A DNA stretch of 64,000 bases from Cytobacillus oceanisediminis (lineage in GTDB: Bacteria; Bacillota; Bacilli; Bacillales; Cytobacillaceae). The DNA is taken from NCBI RefSeq assembly GCF_003182355.1, contig NZ_QGTW01000005.1, forward strand, positions 124,001 through 188,000, in the 5' to 3' direction. The notes beneath the pieces are model-generated. The model saw only the letters and a program-made list of their open reading frames with translations. It was not told the DNA's origin and did no database searches. Positions 1 through 8,854 of the stretch are shown one piece after another; position 1 is the stretch's first letter; each line of letters opens with the position of its first letter. Made by a program: the position numbers and the translations under genes.

Positions 1-28
1 ATTAGTTGTAATAAGTGTAAAAAATGCA

Positions 29-210
29 CTAAACCTTCAAAATTGCTTTTGCTTCTTCTTTTGTATCAAAGTCTCCACAATCTCTATCAGGTTCATAAGG
101 ATCATATTTAAAGAAGGCTGTGATGCTAGTTTCTAGTTGCTGGTTTAGTAGCTGGTTTTTGTGCTACTTCTTTCTTTTTTTCTTTATGATGATAACCGTG
201 GTCATGATTT
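29..210 (-). pseudogene. Excalibur-type Ca-binding domain fragment
   Basis: Read leftward, the last ~40 codons give a stretch with KYDPYEPDRDCGDF followed by DTKEEAKAILKV and a stop. This resembles the start of excalibur calcium-binding domains found at the C-terminus of Bacillus surface proteins. A Lys/Ala/Pro-rich linker (KPATKPAT) lies just upstream but in another frame, so a frameshift separates them, and the usual DxDxDG end of the domain is missing. I read it as a decayed remnant. The window edge does not cut it: the stop is at 29-31. Confidence 0.45.
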
Positions 211-269
211 CACAAAAAAGCACTAATCCTCCTTTGATCAATGCCACGTTAGTTAGACCACCTGACACT

Positions 270-464
270 TTATATGCGTTGCTCCTTTTTTATCTGTTGA
301 ACACTAATCATTAGACCCGTGAGCCCAGCAGAAAAAGATGGAACAACACTATATAAAAGATAATTCCATTCACCAGTTAGCAAAGAAGTTATTAGAAATA
401 TAACGGGGACTCCGGCTAATACAAATAAAGATACAAATAGTCCAAGCTTGGGATTATTTTTCAT
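270..464 (-). CDS. small two-helix membrane protein
   Basis: A 64-residue hypothetical protein with two hydrophobic segments, about residues 8-28 and 33-53, and a charged tail ending KKEQRI. The start is supported by a clean AAGGAG 6 bases upstream of the ATG. It has no cysteines or motif I recognise and I assign no function. It stands alone between a decayed excalibur fragment and a gene-free stretch, on the strand used by most genes of this part of the window. Confidence 0.55.
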   Translation of the reverse strand: MKNNPKLGLFVSLFVLAGVPVIFLITSLLTGEWNYLLYSVVPSFSAGLTGLMISVQQIKKEQRI

Positions 465-831
465 TTTACATCTCCTTATTTCGCATTCTCATACCAAATT
501 ATACCATGATTAATAAATAATTTTCTTGCACTAATCTGCCCTTTTAGTCTCACTTTCGGTACATACCAATCAGTAACGATACTCCAGGCACTTTCGAACT
601 TGGATTAATCATGTTTATTACCTTGTTCATCTCTTCCTCCTCCGCTAATTGTCCATTCGCAGCTGAAGATAATGACCACAGGTATAATATAAATTGCGGT
701 CTTGTTAATACGGTCTTCCACATAACAGCCTTTAACTTAATACCAATTATTTCAAGATTCCATAATCTTCACAAGGAGTTATTCCATGGCCCGATTGTTG
801 AATAAGAGCTTAAGACGATTCTTCCACTACC
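465..831. other. gene-free stretch
   Basis: No convincing coding sequence in either direction. The one + strand frame here (611-805) lacks a ribosome site and looks random. The right part (about 786-831) carries a diverged flank of the hairpin repeat described at 832-910. Confidence 0.4.
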
Positions 832-910
832 TACCCCTTTAGTTGAGCAAAAAAATCCGATTGTTTCAGCAGCTGATCTTGAACATAAGCACCCTTTAGT
901 TCAATAAGGA
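832..910 (+). repeat. dispersed hairpin repeat, copy 1
   Basis: Begins with CCCCTTTAGTTGAGCAA and ends with ACCCTTTAGTTCAATAAGG, a terminal direct repeat around a core containing CAGCAGCTG. It belongs to the same family as copies near 7.5, 8.4, 13.3, 30.9, 31.6, 45.3 and 45.9 kb. Confidence 0.5.
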
Positions 911-916
911 TTATAC

Positions 917-941
917 AAGGTACAACTTTAAGTCGTACCTT
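917..941 (-). terminator. hairpin downstream of tyrZ
   Basis: AAGGTAC and GTACCTT arms with an inner ACT/AGT extension form an 11-bp imperfect stem just after the tyrZ stop. No clear U-tract follows on the minus strand, so it is only a possible terminator. Confidence 0.35.
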
Positions 942-951
942 TACTCATACT

Positions 952-2199
952 TTATAATGTTTTAATTTTTACAAATTTGCGTTTCCCAACTTGTATGATT
1001 AATCCATCGGTTATCGAAACTTGCAGCTTCGTATCTTCTACCTTGTTACCGTTTATTTTTACCCCTCTGTTTTCAATCATTCTTCTTGCTTCGCTTTTAG
1101 AGCTTAACAATTGCAAATCAACGAGTAAATCTATAACAGGGACTTCAGTATTTCCATCCCATACTACCACTGGAATCTCATCGGGTATTTCCCCTTGTTG
1201 GAAAACTGAGATGAAATGCTGTTCTGCTTCCTCTGCTGCTTCCAATCCGTGGTACATTCTAACAATGGTCTTGCTAAGTAACATTTTTGCATCTCTTGGG
1301 TGCAATTCACCTGTTTCAAATTCCCCCTTCACGGACTGAATTCGCTCAGGAGTAAAATCAGTTATTAATTCGAAGTATTTGTTCATTAACTCATCTGGAA
1401 TAGACATGGCTTTCCCGTACATTTCTTGTGGACTTTCGTCAATCCCAATGTAGTTTTTCTTTGATTTAGACATCTTCTCGACCCCATCAAGACCCTCTAA
1501 TAGTGGCATTAACAAGGCAACTTGCTTTTCTTTCCCAAATTTTTCTTGAAAATGTCTTCCCATTAAAATGTTAAAATGCTGGTCAGTTCCACCCAGTTCT
1601 ATGTCACATTCTAAAACCACAGAATCGTATCCTTGCATTAAAGGGTAAAAGAATTCATGCAGGGAAATAGGTTTTCCAAATGCAACTCTTTCTTCAAAGT
1701 CATCCCTTTCTAATAGCCTTGCTACGGTTATTTTCCCTGCTAGTTGAATGGCATCTTCAAAATTTAATTTTGACAACCATTTAGAGTTATAATGCAACTC
1801 GACCTTTTCCATATCTATAACCTTTGCAAATTGCTCAAAATATGTTTTGGCATTATGCTTTACCTCTTCATCTGTTAATTGTTTTCTAGCCACAGATTTT
1901 CCTGTTGGATCTCCAATTTTCCCAGTAAAGTCACCGATAATTAGCTGGATAATGTGACCATTTTCTTGAAACTGCCTCATCTTGTTTAGTACTACAGTAT
2001 GCCCAAGATGAACATCTGGAGCTGAAGGATCTAAGCCTAATTTTATTTTTAGTGGCTTATTCTCTAAAATGGACTTTGAAATTTTATTTTCTAACTCTTC
2101 TGCTGGAATAATTTCTTTTACACCCTGGCTGTAAATAGCCATTTGTCTCTTTACCTCTGTTAGTTGTTCCTCATTTAATTTTGCTTTTAAATTACCCAT
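952..2199 (-). CDS. tyrZ: tyrosyl-tRNA synthetase, TyrZ type
   Basis: Class I synthetase of 415 residues that charges tRNA-Tyr in the cytosol. The HIGH signature is HLGH (residues 64-67) and KMSKS lies at 242-246 within KMSKSKKN, the pattern of the TyrZ branch rather than the main B. subtilis TyrS. The C-terminal ~70 residues form an S4-like RNA-binding domain ([13 protein letters not shown]). The ATG at 2199 was chosen because GGAGG lies 7 bases upstream; an upstream in-frame extension to 2268 runs back into the T-box. A marR-type gene directly upstream matches the ywaE-tyrZ order known from B. subtilis. Expression is controlled by the T-box leader. Confidence 0.95.
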   Translation of the reverse strand: MGNLKAKLNEEQLTEVKRQMAIYSQGVKEIIPAEELENKISKSILENKPLKIKLGLDPSAPDVHLGHTVVLNKMRQFQENGHIIQLIIGDFTGKIGDPTGKSVARKQLTDEEVKHNAKTYFEQFAKVIDMEKVELHYNSKWLSKLNFEDAIQLAGKITVARLLERDDFEERVAFGKPISLHEFFYPLMQGYDSVVLECDIELGGTDQHFNILMGRHFQEKFGKEKQVALLMPLLEGLDGVEKMSKSKKNYIGIDESPQEMYGKAMSIPDELMNKYFELITDFTPERIQSVKGEFETGELHPRDAKMLLSKTIVRMYHGLEAAEEAEQHFISVFQQGEIPDEIPVVVWDGNTEVPVIDLLVDLQLLSSKSEARRMIENRGVKINGNKVEDTKLQVSITDGLIIQVGKRKFVKIKTL

Positions 2200-2224
2200 T
2201 TTCGTACCTCCTAAAAATAAATAT

Positions 2225-2254
2225 AAAAAACCGCATCCCCAAAAAGGGACGTGG
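2225..2254 (-). terminator. T-box terminator hairpin
   Basis: CCACGTCCC pairs with GGGATGCGG, followed by a run of six T on the minus strand. It is the regulated terminator of the leader and competes with the T-box antiterminator. Confidence 0.85.
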
Positions 2255-2478
2255 TTTAACTTTTGCACGCGGTACCACCCTTATTGAAGGATGCAATCCT
2301 TCCACTCAACGATTAACGTCTCGTCCGTTCTTTGCTGCTTTTTGTTTTTACAAAGAAAGCTCAAGGAATGTAATTCGCGTTATCTTTGTATCGATATGCA
2401 CCAGCCACCGACTCTCTGTTAACAGGGAGATAACTACTACTGGGTTTCCCGTTATAGCCTTTTCATTATTGTTGTTTT
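2225..2478 (-). promoter_or_regulatory. tyrosine T-box leader of tyrZ
   Basis: The minus strand carries the invariant T-box AGGGTGGTACCGCG (2268-2281), followed by the terminator at 2225-2254. Upstream, Stem I shows AGAGAGTCGGTGG and a specifier loop with GAAT-TAC-A; the TAC at 2372-2370 is a Tyr codon. Uncharged tRNA-Tyr should stabilise the antiterminator and allow tyrZ transcription. The leader begins within one base of the upstream marR stop codon, leaving almost no room for a separate promoter between them. Confidence 0.93.
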
Positions 2479-2949
2479 TCAAAAATGATTATCCCGAATT
2501 ACTTTTCTTAGTAATTTTGTCATAATTTTTTGTTCATCTACTGACAAACCAGAAACAATCTCGATTTCGCCTTTGTGGAATCGTGGATAAAGATCCTCCA
2601 TCACTTGCTTTCCCTTTTCTGTTAAAGCAAGGTAGGTAATTCTTCTGTCCCTGTTGTCGCTTTTTCTGAAACACAGCTCTTTTCGTTCAAGTGTTTTGGT
2701 GATATTACTTACCGTGGCTTTTGAGACCCCAGCTGACTCGGCTAATTTTTTCGTCTCAATTAATTCCCATACCCATAAATCATATAGCATGGAAAATGCC
2801 GTCCATGATAATCCAAATTCAGATAAGACTTCCTGTTCCATTTTGTTTCTTAATCCTTGTGCGATCCGATATATATTTGTAACAACTGCAATTGCATCAA
2901 AATTTAACGAATCAATGGGGATTTTGGTTAACCGATTGATTGTATCCAT
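2479..2949 (-). CDS. MarR-family transcriptional regulator (YwaE-like)
   Basis: A 156-residue winged-helix regulator. N-terminal helices (about 20-50) form the dimer region, the HTH is around SAGVSKATVSNITKTLERK (residues 88-106), and the wing is KSDNRDRRITYLALTEKG. The MarR signature DxRxxxxxLT is present. The start is uncertain: the ATG at 2949 has only a weak AAGAA upstream, although homologues begin at about this point. Its position before T-box-tyrZ matches ywaE. It may autoregulate through the inverted repeat at 3030-3055. The ligand is unknown. Confidence 0.85.
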   Translation of the reverse strand: MDTINRLTKIPIDSLNFDAIAVVTNIYRIAQGLRNKMEQEVLSEFGLSWTAFSMLYDLWVWELIETKKLAESAGVSKATVSNITKTLERKELCFRKSDNRDRRITYLALTEKGKQVMEDLYPRFHKGEIEIVSGLSVDEQKIMTKLLRKVIRDNHF

Positions 2950-3029
2950 TTCTTCAGGAAGCAGTTCTCCATCCTCATTAAATGAATGAATATTGAATCA
3001 TCCTTTCAAGTTTTCATAATCATTAGCTA

Positions 3030-3055
3030 TGAAACGATTCTAACAAAACGTATCA
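3030..3055. promoter_or_regulatory. candidate MarR operator
   Basis: TGAAACG and CGTATCA, 12 bases apart, form a 6-of-7 inverted repeat about 80 bases upstream of the marR-type start. An autoregulatory operator is inferred from position only. Confidence 0.3.
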
Positions 3056-3261
3056 ATAAATACAAGAGAGCTATTGATAAAATTAGTTCCAAATTAATTT
3101 TGCATGGCCTTTCCTTCTTCAACTGAATTGCCCAGTATTTCAAAGGCTGTTTTCTTATAATACTGTCTGAAATTGATGCATTTAACAGGCGGAGCCTTAA
3201 ATTTTTCTAATTCAGATTTAATTAGATTCGCTTGCAAGCAGCCGCAATCTTCAATCAAAAA

Positions 3262-3300
3262 AACAAAAAAACACCTTAAATTGTCATTTAAAGTGTTTTT
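3262..3300 (-). terminator. terminator after copCD
   Basis: On the minus strand ACACTTTAAA and TTTAAGGTGT form a stem followed by TTTTTTTGTTTTTTTG. It sits just past the copD stop at 3310. Confidence 0.75.
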
Positions 3301-3309
3301 GTTTCTATC

Positions 3310-4389
3310 TTACAGTGATACTAAAGACACCATAAGACCAAAGTATAAGGCAAAGACAAAGCTCAGTCCAAAGAACACGGCGATGTATGGTTTTACTTTA
3401 TTGAAACTAATCAATATCAGTGCTAAAAACAGCAGTGAAACAGCTATTAGAAATAACGATGAAAAGTTCGGGATTAAATGAAGATTCATGACTGTAAGGA
3501 TCTTCTTTCCCAGCAGCCATTCTACCCATCTCGAAGCACCTTCAGATTGAACTGTAAATTCAACTTCGTGGGGCGGTGATAAAGTTCCAAGTACACTTGT
3601 AAAAGTAAAGACCATTAAGATGATTATACTCTCTCCTTTAATCCAAGGTCGGGGGTTAAAGGAGGGAATTTTTAATGCTCTTTTAGATAGAACCCCATTT
3701 ATAAATGCAAAAAACAATAAAGGAATGATGCTAATATGCTTTAACAGAAGCATTTGCCCGTATGGCAGTACCCATGACGTTACATAGTCTTTTGGCTCAA
3801 CCAAAAAAATCATAAGAGTGAGACCGCTGATAAGAATAACGATCAAAGATAGAATGGCAAGTGGTGTAAACCACCGCAGGAATTTTGCCCATTTTTCCTG
3901 ATCATCAGAAAACCAGGCAACATGAATTAAAATTCCTGACCAAAGTGTCACCATCACAAAATGAGCGGAATGAGCAAGCAGCCCATACCAAAAAGAAAGT
4001 GATGCCACATGGCTAGAGTATCCAATGGCTAAAACCATTAAGATGAGCCATAGAGCTTGCAGATATTTGGATCCGTTCAAAAGCAGGGTAATCCAAAGAA
4101 ATACCGACATAAACCCGATGAAGATCCAAGCTCTTCCCACTTGAAAATCTGTCAGAACCGAATACGTTGCGAGAGTGAGACCTACACTTTCGCTAAAATA
4201 GGAAATTGTCTGCGCCACGGGTCCAAAGCTAAAAATATAAATGCCTAAGGTTGATAGGAGCAGCACTTTTTTGGAAATACCAATCCTTGGCTTGTTCCCT
4301 TCTGGAACGAATTGAAGTGCAATATGTCCGATTATTATCGAAAATAAAATGTATGTACCGATTTCGGCAAGTGGGATTAATACACTCAT
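3310..4389 (-). CDS. CopD-family copper transport membrane protein
   Basis: A 359-residue polytopic protein with about eight or nine hydrophobic segments along its length, of the CopD/YcnJ type implicated in copper uptake or handling. The family features seen are the HSAHFVMVTLWSG segment (about residues 136-148) and the KHISIIPLLFFAFINGVLS segment near residues 212-230. It follows the CopC-like gene with a 1-base gap, and the two look like a split version of YcnJ, in which CopC and CopD domains are fused. It probably acts in the plasma membrane with the CopC partner supplying metal. No CsoR or CopY gene is adjacent. Copper specificity is inferred from family, not shown. Confidence 0.8.
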   Translation of the reverse strand: MSVLIPLAEIGTYILFSIIIGHIALQFVPEGNKPRIGISKKVLLLSTLGIYIFSFGPVAQTISYFSESVGLTLATYSVLTDFQVGRAWIFIGFMSVFLWITLLLNGSKYLQALWLILMVLAIGYSSHVASLSFWYGLLAHSAHFVMVTLWSGILIHVAWFSDDQEKWAKFLRWFTPLAILSLIVILISGLTLMIFLVEPKDYVTSWVLPYGQMLLLKHISIIPLLFFAFINGVLSKRALKIPSFNPRPWIKGESIIILMVFTFTSVLGTLSPPHEVEFTVQSEGASRWVEWLLGKKILTVMNLHLIPNFSSLFLIAVSLLFLALILISFNKVKPYIAVFFGLSFVFALYFGLMVSLVSL

Positions 4390-4390
4390 C

Positions 4391-4945
4391 CTACCGCTTC
4401 CTTCCGAATAGCATGAACAAACCTATCCCCAATATAAATACAGTTACAACAGGAATCACGATTTTCAATGCATTAGAAGAAGATTCTTTTTTAGCCGTAT
4501 CGCTTTCTATTGCATTATCTTTTTCGTTTTCTTCCTTACTGGAAGGCACAGATTTATTCGTTTTGTTGCCTGGCTCCTGATTTACTTTTTCCTCCGATTG
4601 TACAGTAAAAGGAACCTCTCCTTTAATTTGATGCCCGTCTTCCCCAACTATACTCCACTGAATAAGATATGAGCCGTTTTCAAGGGAGGCTGGCAATGTG
4701 CCGATCATTTGCTTGCCTTTCGGCTCGATGCTTGTGAAAGAAATTTCTTGTCCTTCCCTGACAAGGTTCATGGTACTTAACGATTCGATTTCTCCTGCAA
4801 AAGTAAGAATGATTTCATTCAGGTCGTCCGGTACTACTTGCCCTGATTCTGGAGTTGATGATACCAGCCCAGTGTGGGCACTTCCCAAAGATGGGAAGAA
4901 TATGAACATCAATATAAATGTGAAAAATAATCTGTTCAAGCTCAT
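4391..4945 (-). CDS. CopC-domain, membrane-anchored copper-binding protein
   Basis: A 184-residue secreted protein: signal peptide (residues 1-23, ending GSA), CopC immunoglobulin-like domain (about 24-116), a charged Glu/Lys/Ser linker (about 117-154) and a C-terminal anchor helix ending FGRKR. The mature protein would begin with His (AHTGLVSS), the typical first copper ligand, and GEDGHQIKG near residue 104 supplies the conserved internal His. GGAAGGAA precedes the ATG. It is the first gene of the copC-copD pair and should present metal to CopD on the outer face. Confidence 0.85.
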   Translation of the reverse strand: MSLNRLFFTFILMFIFFPSLGSAHTGLVSSTPESGQVVPDDLNEIILTFAGEIESLSTMNLVREGQEISFTSIEPKGKQMIGTLPASLENGSYLIQWSIVGEDGHQIKGEVPFTVQSEEKVNQEPGNKTNKSVPSSKEENEKDNAIESDTAKKESSSNALKIVIPVVTVFILGIGLFMLFGRKR

Positions 4946-5034
4946 AATACATTTCCTTCCTAGAAATCTTTACTATTTAGTTCCATGAGTAGAAGTATAT
5001 CATGAATATCCTTGCACATATAAAATGATACCTC

Positions 5035-6084
5035 CTAAGCCAGATGGTTATTGATTATTTGTAAAACCAAATATTCAGCATCCACTCCTATCCCTTGAAG
5101 CAGTGCTGAACCTCTTCTATATTGCCAAGGGAGTCCTAAAAAGTATAAACCTCTTATGGCTGTAACCCCTCTTTTATGAATCGGCATCCCCTTCTCATTA
5201 AAGAGTGAAGGAATCCTAATCCAGCTATAATCCGATATAAAGCCAGTAGACCAAATCACATTTCTCACTTTCACTATGCTTTGGTCCTCAAAGATGAGCT
5301 GATTTTCATTTGCGGATACAGCCTTTGTTTTCTGCTGTACTCCTCCGTCCTTGAGCTTTAATTTAAGTTCGAAACCAAAAATCGGATCAGGCTTATTCTT
5401 TATCATCTGACCGACTTTACCATGAACATTTGCTTTTAAAATTCCCATCTTATCAAACCACAAAAAGATGCTTTTGCCGCCAAAGTCCTGAGGCAAGAAT
5501 CTGGGTTTATGTCCAACCGACAAATAAACGTCTTGATGGTCCGCCAATTCTACCGCAATCTGTGCTCCTGAGTTCCCTCCCCCAACAACGACTGCGGTGC
5601 CACTAAGGAGCTGATCAGGATTTTTATATTCTGATGAATGCAGCTGAAGGACTTCATCCGATAGGAACTTTGAGAATTCGGGTATTTTTGGCTGCTGGAA
5701 AGGACCTGTTGCAACAATCACCTGTTTGCTTCGGTATTCACCTTGGTTCGTGGACAAAACAAAACAATCCCCTTCTTTATCCAGTTTTGTAATCATTGTT
5801 TGGAGTTTTACTGGGAGCGAAAACGTCTTTGCATACTGTGATAAATATTCAGCGACTTCATCTTTTGTCGGATATTCATTCGGATCACCCTTTAAGGATA
5901 AGCCTGGAAGAGAACTGTAAGAACGCGGTGTAAATAGTTTTAAAGAATCATACCTTTTTCTCCAGCTCTCCCCCATTTCACCGCCATGGTCCAGGAGAAG
6001 ATAAGATAAATTTGTCTTTTTTAGAAAATAACCTATCGAAAGCCCAGCTTGACCTGCGCCAATAACCAAAACATCGTATACCAA
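5035..6084 (-). CDS. FAD-dependent monooxygenase/oxidoreductase, CzcO-like
   Basis: A 349-residue flavoprotein. The FAD-binding GAGQAG motif is at residues 9-14, followed by the GESWRKRYDSLKLFTP segment typical of the CzcO/flavin-monooxygenase group. A second Rossmann motif, VVVGGGNSGAQIA, for NADPH lies near residue 165. A C-terminal WSTGFISDYSW segment closes the FAD site. Translation starts at TTG (6084) with AGGGGGGATATTC just upstream. The substrate is unknown. A terminator from the broken ATPase gene separates it from its upstream neighbour, so it is probably transcribed alone. Confidence 0.82.
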   Translation of the reverse strand: MVYDVLVIGAGQAGLSIGYFLKKTNLSYLLLDHGGEMGESWRKRYDSLKLFTPRSYSSLPGLSLKGDPNEYPTKDEVAEYLSQYAKTFSLPVKLQTMITKLDKEGDCFVLSTNQGEYRSKQVIVATGPFQQPKIPEFSKFLSDEVLQLHSSEYKNPDQLLSGTAVVVGGGNSGAQIAVELADHQDVYLSVGHKPRFLPQDFGGKSIFLWFDKMGILKANVHGKVGQMIKNKPDPIFGFELKLKLKDGGVQQKTKAVSANENQLIFEDQSIVKVRNVIWSTGFISDYSWIRIPSLFNEKGMPIHKRGVTAIRGLYFLGLPWQYRRGSALLQGIGVDAEYLVLQIINNHLA

Positions 6085-6101
6085 GAATATCCCCCCTAAT
6101 A

Positions 6102-6137
6102 AAAAAGCTTCCTATGAAAAAATAGGAAGCTTTTATC
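6102..6137 (-). terminator. terminator between ATPase remnant and FAD gene
   Basis: AAGCTTCCTAT and ATAGGAAGCTT form a perfect stem with T-rich sequence on the minus-strand 3' side. It immediately follows the ATPase stop. Confidence 0.8.
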
Positions 6138-6716
6138 TTATTTGTCTTTAATTCTGAGAAGTCGCAAGCCATTTAATGTGACAATAAGAGTCGCACCCAT
6201 ATCCGCAAAAATTGCAATCCAAAGTGTCAGCCATCCTGGAATGACAAGGAGTAGAGCGACAAGCTTTATCCCTAAAGAAAACGTAATGTTTTGCTTAATA
6301 ATGCTAAGGGCTTTCCTGCTTATCTTGACAGTGAAAGGCAGTTTGCCAAGGTCATCTGCCATCAAGGCGATATCCGCTGTTTCAAGAGCCGTATCTGTTC
6401 CAGCTCCTCCCATGGCAACCCCGACCGTAGATGCAGCCAATGCAGGGGCATCATTCACACCATCTCCTACCATTGCCACACGGTCATATTTATTTCTAAG
6501 ATCTTTAATGAACATTAATTTATCTTGTGGAAGTAATTCGGCTTTAATATCCGATACGCCTACCTGATCCCCGATTGCGTTAGCGGTTCCTGTGTTATCC
6601 CCCGTCAGCATAATTGTTTTTTGAATTCCCAGAGAGTGAAGATCTTCAATAACATTTCTACTGGTTTTCTCTTAATACATCCGCAACTGCAATCAAACCC
6701 AATACTTCCTCTGACG
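6138..6716 (-). pseudogene. heavy-metal P1B-ATPase, C-terminal remnant
   Basis: The 3' ~160 codons match CadA/ZntA-type pumps: [18 protein letters not shown] (the conserved hinge), then two C-terminal membrane helices ending [10 protein letters not shown]. Further upstream, [15 protein letters not shown] is readable but runs into TAG. One missing A near 6670 (GAAAACC) restores the frame into [11 protein letters not shown]. Homology stops near 6716, where unrelated GC-rich DNA begins, so about three quarters of the gene, including the DKTG phosphorylation site and CPC metal site, is gone. Confidence 0.9.
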
Positions 6717-6987
6717 CACTAACGAGGTTTCGGGTGGGGGACCATCGTCCCTCGCTGGGGAAAGTGATCAGTGTTAATTCGCAAGCCGCTCGACTGGGCG
6801 GCTTTTTTGTTTTGCATCATCGCATCGAATAATCGCCCGGAAACATTGCAGGCAATTATGGGCAGACAAAACTGCTGTTTTAATCCGGTCTGGATCAGGT
6901 AATAGAAATTATTTTCCTTATTATAAAATAAATTGGTATTTATTGTAAAAAAATGCTAATGCTAGTAAACATCAAGGAGGAAATGAT
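6716..6987. other. GC-rich junction segment without a gene
   Basis: From about 6716 to 6890 the base composition differs from the AT-rich surroundings, with runs such as GGGTGGGGGACC and CCGCTCGACTGGGCGG. It contains a + strand terminator-like hairpin but no reading frame I can defend. It abuts the truncated ATPase and may be the scar of a lost mobile element. The last ~70 bases carry the ribosome site of the next gene. Confidence 0.4.
6783..6808 (+). terminator. terminator-like hairpin in junction segment
   Basis: AGCCGC and GCGGCT arms with an 8-base loop, followed by TTTTTTGTTTT on the + strand. No upstream + strand gene is left. Confidence 0.55.
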
Positions 6988-7479
6988 ATGCACTGTATCT
7001 TTGCTGTATTGGTTATCATATTTTCTTATGCCAAAGGTGATTGGAAAAACTGGGAGAAATACTATCCTACGATGCTTTATATCTCCCTTTCGTCTTTTGT
7101 TTATGAGTTTATTTCACACAGCCACTTTCACTTATGGGAACTTGAGAAAAGTCTCTTCAACTTGATGGGCGTCCATTTCATTCATAACCTAATTATCAAT
7201 CCGTTAATATGCTTTGTATTTTTATCTAGATTTCCCAATCAGTTCAGACATCAAATTGTCTATTATGTAAAATGGATTGGTTTGTTATTGGCAGCTGAAT
7301 GGATTGCATCCCAATTTAGTATATTAACATACCATAATGGCTGGAACCTCTGGTGGTCTTTTCTATTTATGGTGATCATGTTTCCAATGATTCGCCTTCA
7401 CTATGTCCATAAGCTTTGGGCATTACTTCTCTCTGTTATAATTTCTGCGATTTATTTATTTTTGTTTGATTACTTATAA
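6988..7479 (+). CDS. CBO0543-family small membrane protein
   Basis: A 163-residue integral membrane protein with five hydrophobic segments, and aromatic motifs KGDWKNWEKYYPTMLY (residues 16-31) and HNGWNLWWSFLF (about 112-123). The same KGNWKNWRKY and NGWQIWYSFLF signatures occur in the broken gene at 31.0-31.5 kb, so the two are close paralogues. I place them in the CBO0543 family, which has no known function. AAGGAGG lies 7 bases before the ATG. A hairpin repeat copy follows 30 bases after the stop. Confidence 0.7.
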   Translation: MHCIFAVLVIIFSYAKGDWKNWEKYYPTMLYISLSSFVYEFISHSHFHLWELEKSLFNLMGVHFIHNLIINPLICFVFLSRFPNQFRHQIVYYVKWIGLLLAAEWIASQFSILTYHNGWNLWWSFLFMVIMFPMIRLHYVHKLWALLLSVIISAIYLFLFDYL

Positions 7480-7508
7480 ATAAATTATTACAGTACCTTT
7501 CTTGAACC

Positions 7509-7590
7509 ATTCCTGTTAAAACATAATAAGAATAGGCCCAGCGATTACAGCCTTGGTCTTCAACTCTCGCACCCGTTTGCTTAATAAGGA
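7509..7590 (+). repeat. dispersed hairpin repeat, copy 2
   Basis: Reads TTCCTGTTAAAACATAATAAG, then a GATTACAGCCTTGGTCTT core, then ACTCTCGCACCCGTTTGCTT. The core and right end match the other copies closely. It lies directly after the CBO0543 gene. Confidence 0.65.
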
Positions 7591-7628
7591 AAACACTATT
7601 TTGGTGGAGATGGTTCTTTTTATAGTAT

Positions 7629-7695
7629 TCTGCCCAGTCAGCACAATAAGAAATAGGCTGCCGTAATGACAGCCTTAATTACTAAGTTAACCCTT
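7629..7695 (+). repeat. dispersed hairpin repeat, copy 3
   Basis: Contains CTGCCCAGTCAGCACAATAAG and the stem GGCTGCCGTAATGACAGCC. The right end is shorter than in other copies and runs up to the next, leftward gene. Confidence 0.6.
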
Positions 7696-7716
7696 TGACC
7701 TTTTGTAATCAGAATA

Positions 7717-8193
7717 TCACTCCGATGGTGAAGAGAAATGCCTAATGCAATTCTCATATATAACCTGGAATCCGTATAATATGAATGTCTTTATTAAAAA
7801 TACAATTGATAATTGAAATTTAGTCAGCCTTACTAAAGAGACATAACCAATTTTTTTAAACCATTCTAAACCAAAGTAAGTAAAAAGGGAGTCAACTATA
7901 AGATTTGTTAAAAGGTATAGATTAAATTTTCCGTAGGTGTATTTTAATATCCAAAGTGAACCAACTAAAAATGGACCGATTATTAGTGGGATCTCTCCTA
8001 TTACATTAGGTTTTACATTAAACGGGAACCACCACCATTTTTTCTTTTCTGCAAATCTCCCTTCGGCAACTAGGTATAAACTCATAAAAATTGATGAAGG
8101 AAGAAATCTTTTTATTGCTTTTACACCAAGAAAAGGAACGGTTAACCATGGTAAAAGGGTCATTAAAATTACAAAACCATTGATTTTCTTCAT
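7717..8193 (-). CDS. orphan multi-pass membrane protein
   Basis: A 158-residue protein with about four hydrophobic segments and a WWWFPFNVKPN motif (residues 53-63). It resembles small membrane proteins of Bacillaceae of unknown function, and its size and aromatic loops recall the CBO0543 proteins nearby, although I cannot align it confidently. AAAGGAAG precedes the ATG. It is bracketed by copies of the hairpin repeat on both sides. Confidence 0.6.
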   Translation of the reverse strand: MKKINGFVILMTLLPWLTVPFLGVKAIKRFLPSSIFMSLYLVAEGRFAEKKKWWWFPFNVKPNVIGEIPLIIGPFLVGSLWILKYTYGKFNLYLLTNLIVDSLFTYFGLEWFKKIGYVSLVRLTKFQLSIVFLIKTFILYGFQVIYENCIRHFSSPSE

Positions 8194-8340
8194 TAAAAAC
8201 TTCCTTTACATTATCTTTATAAATTTATTTTCCCTATTTGTGGTATTTTTATTAATTACAAAGTGCAGGAACATTTCCTTCACTTTGTTAGCTGCCCATT
8301 TAATTATTAAGTCTTACAGCGTTAGTGGTACTATCTCCCA

Positions 8341-8472
8341 TTAGTTAATAAAATAAGCCGTCTGTAATGGCAGCTTGAACTTTAACTAATCTTCGACTAA
8401 ACTGCGCCTTTAGTACAATAAGAAAGGCAGCCTCAACGACAGCCCTTGTCCTTCCAACTCTTGCACCCGTTA
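8341..8472 (+). repeat. dispersed hairpin repeat, copies 4 and 5 in tandem
   Basis: Two units share a boundary near 8403. The first has TTAGTTAATAAAATAAGCC with a CTGTAATGGCAG core. The second has GCGCCTTTAGTACAATAAG, GGCAGCCTCAACGACAGCC and CTTGCACCCGTTA. The second is the closest match to copy 11 at 13.3 kb. Confidence 0.65.
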
Positions 8473-8507
8473 AAAAACCATAAATAAACTAAAACCAATT
8501 AGGAGGA

Positions 8508-8765
8508 TTAGAGTTGCATAAAACACCTTTCTCCATAATCCCCTATGAAGTATATACACACTAAAAAGAAATAGATAATAGCATTTCCAGTAATAAACAG
8601 TAAAAATTCTTTGGGTAGGTCATTCGAAGGGAGTGGGTTTGTCACATTAGTTAATGCTAAACCACCAAAAATGAATATACCTATTATATTTAAAAGTTTT
8701 CTCAAACTAACTTCTTTTTTTGGTACAATTTCAACGTTTTGAGACGTTTGAACATTGGCTACCAA
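8508..8765 (-). CDS. small two-helix membrane protein
   Basis: An 85-residue protein: polar N-terminus of ~20 residues, then hydrophobic segments at about 24-42 and 52-73. The start is TTG at 8765 with GGGGGTG 7 bases upstream. No family recognised. It lies between repeat copies at 8.4 and 8.86 kb, like its neighbours. Confidence 0.45.
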   Translation of the reverse strand: MVANVQTSQNVEIVPKKEVSLRKLLNIIGIFIFGGLALTNVTNPLPSNDLPKEFLLFITGNAIIYFFLVCIYFIGDYGERCFMQL

Positions 8766-8854
8766 AATGACACCCCCACTTTATTAGACTTAATTAATTA
8801 TACGGATTTTTCGAATAAATGCTTCATAAATACTCTATGTTGCTTATTACACAA

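Noticed and set aside
2181..2525. Open frame on the + strand across the T-box
   Set aside because: It is antisense to a well-supported T-box leader and has no ribosome site or known domain.
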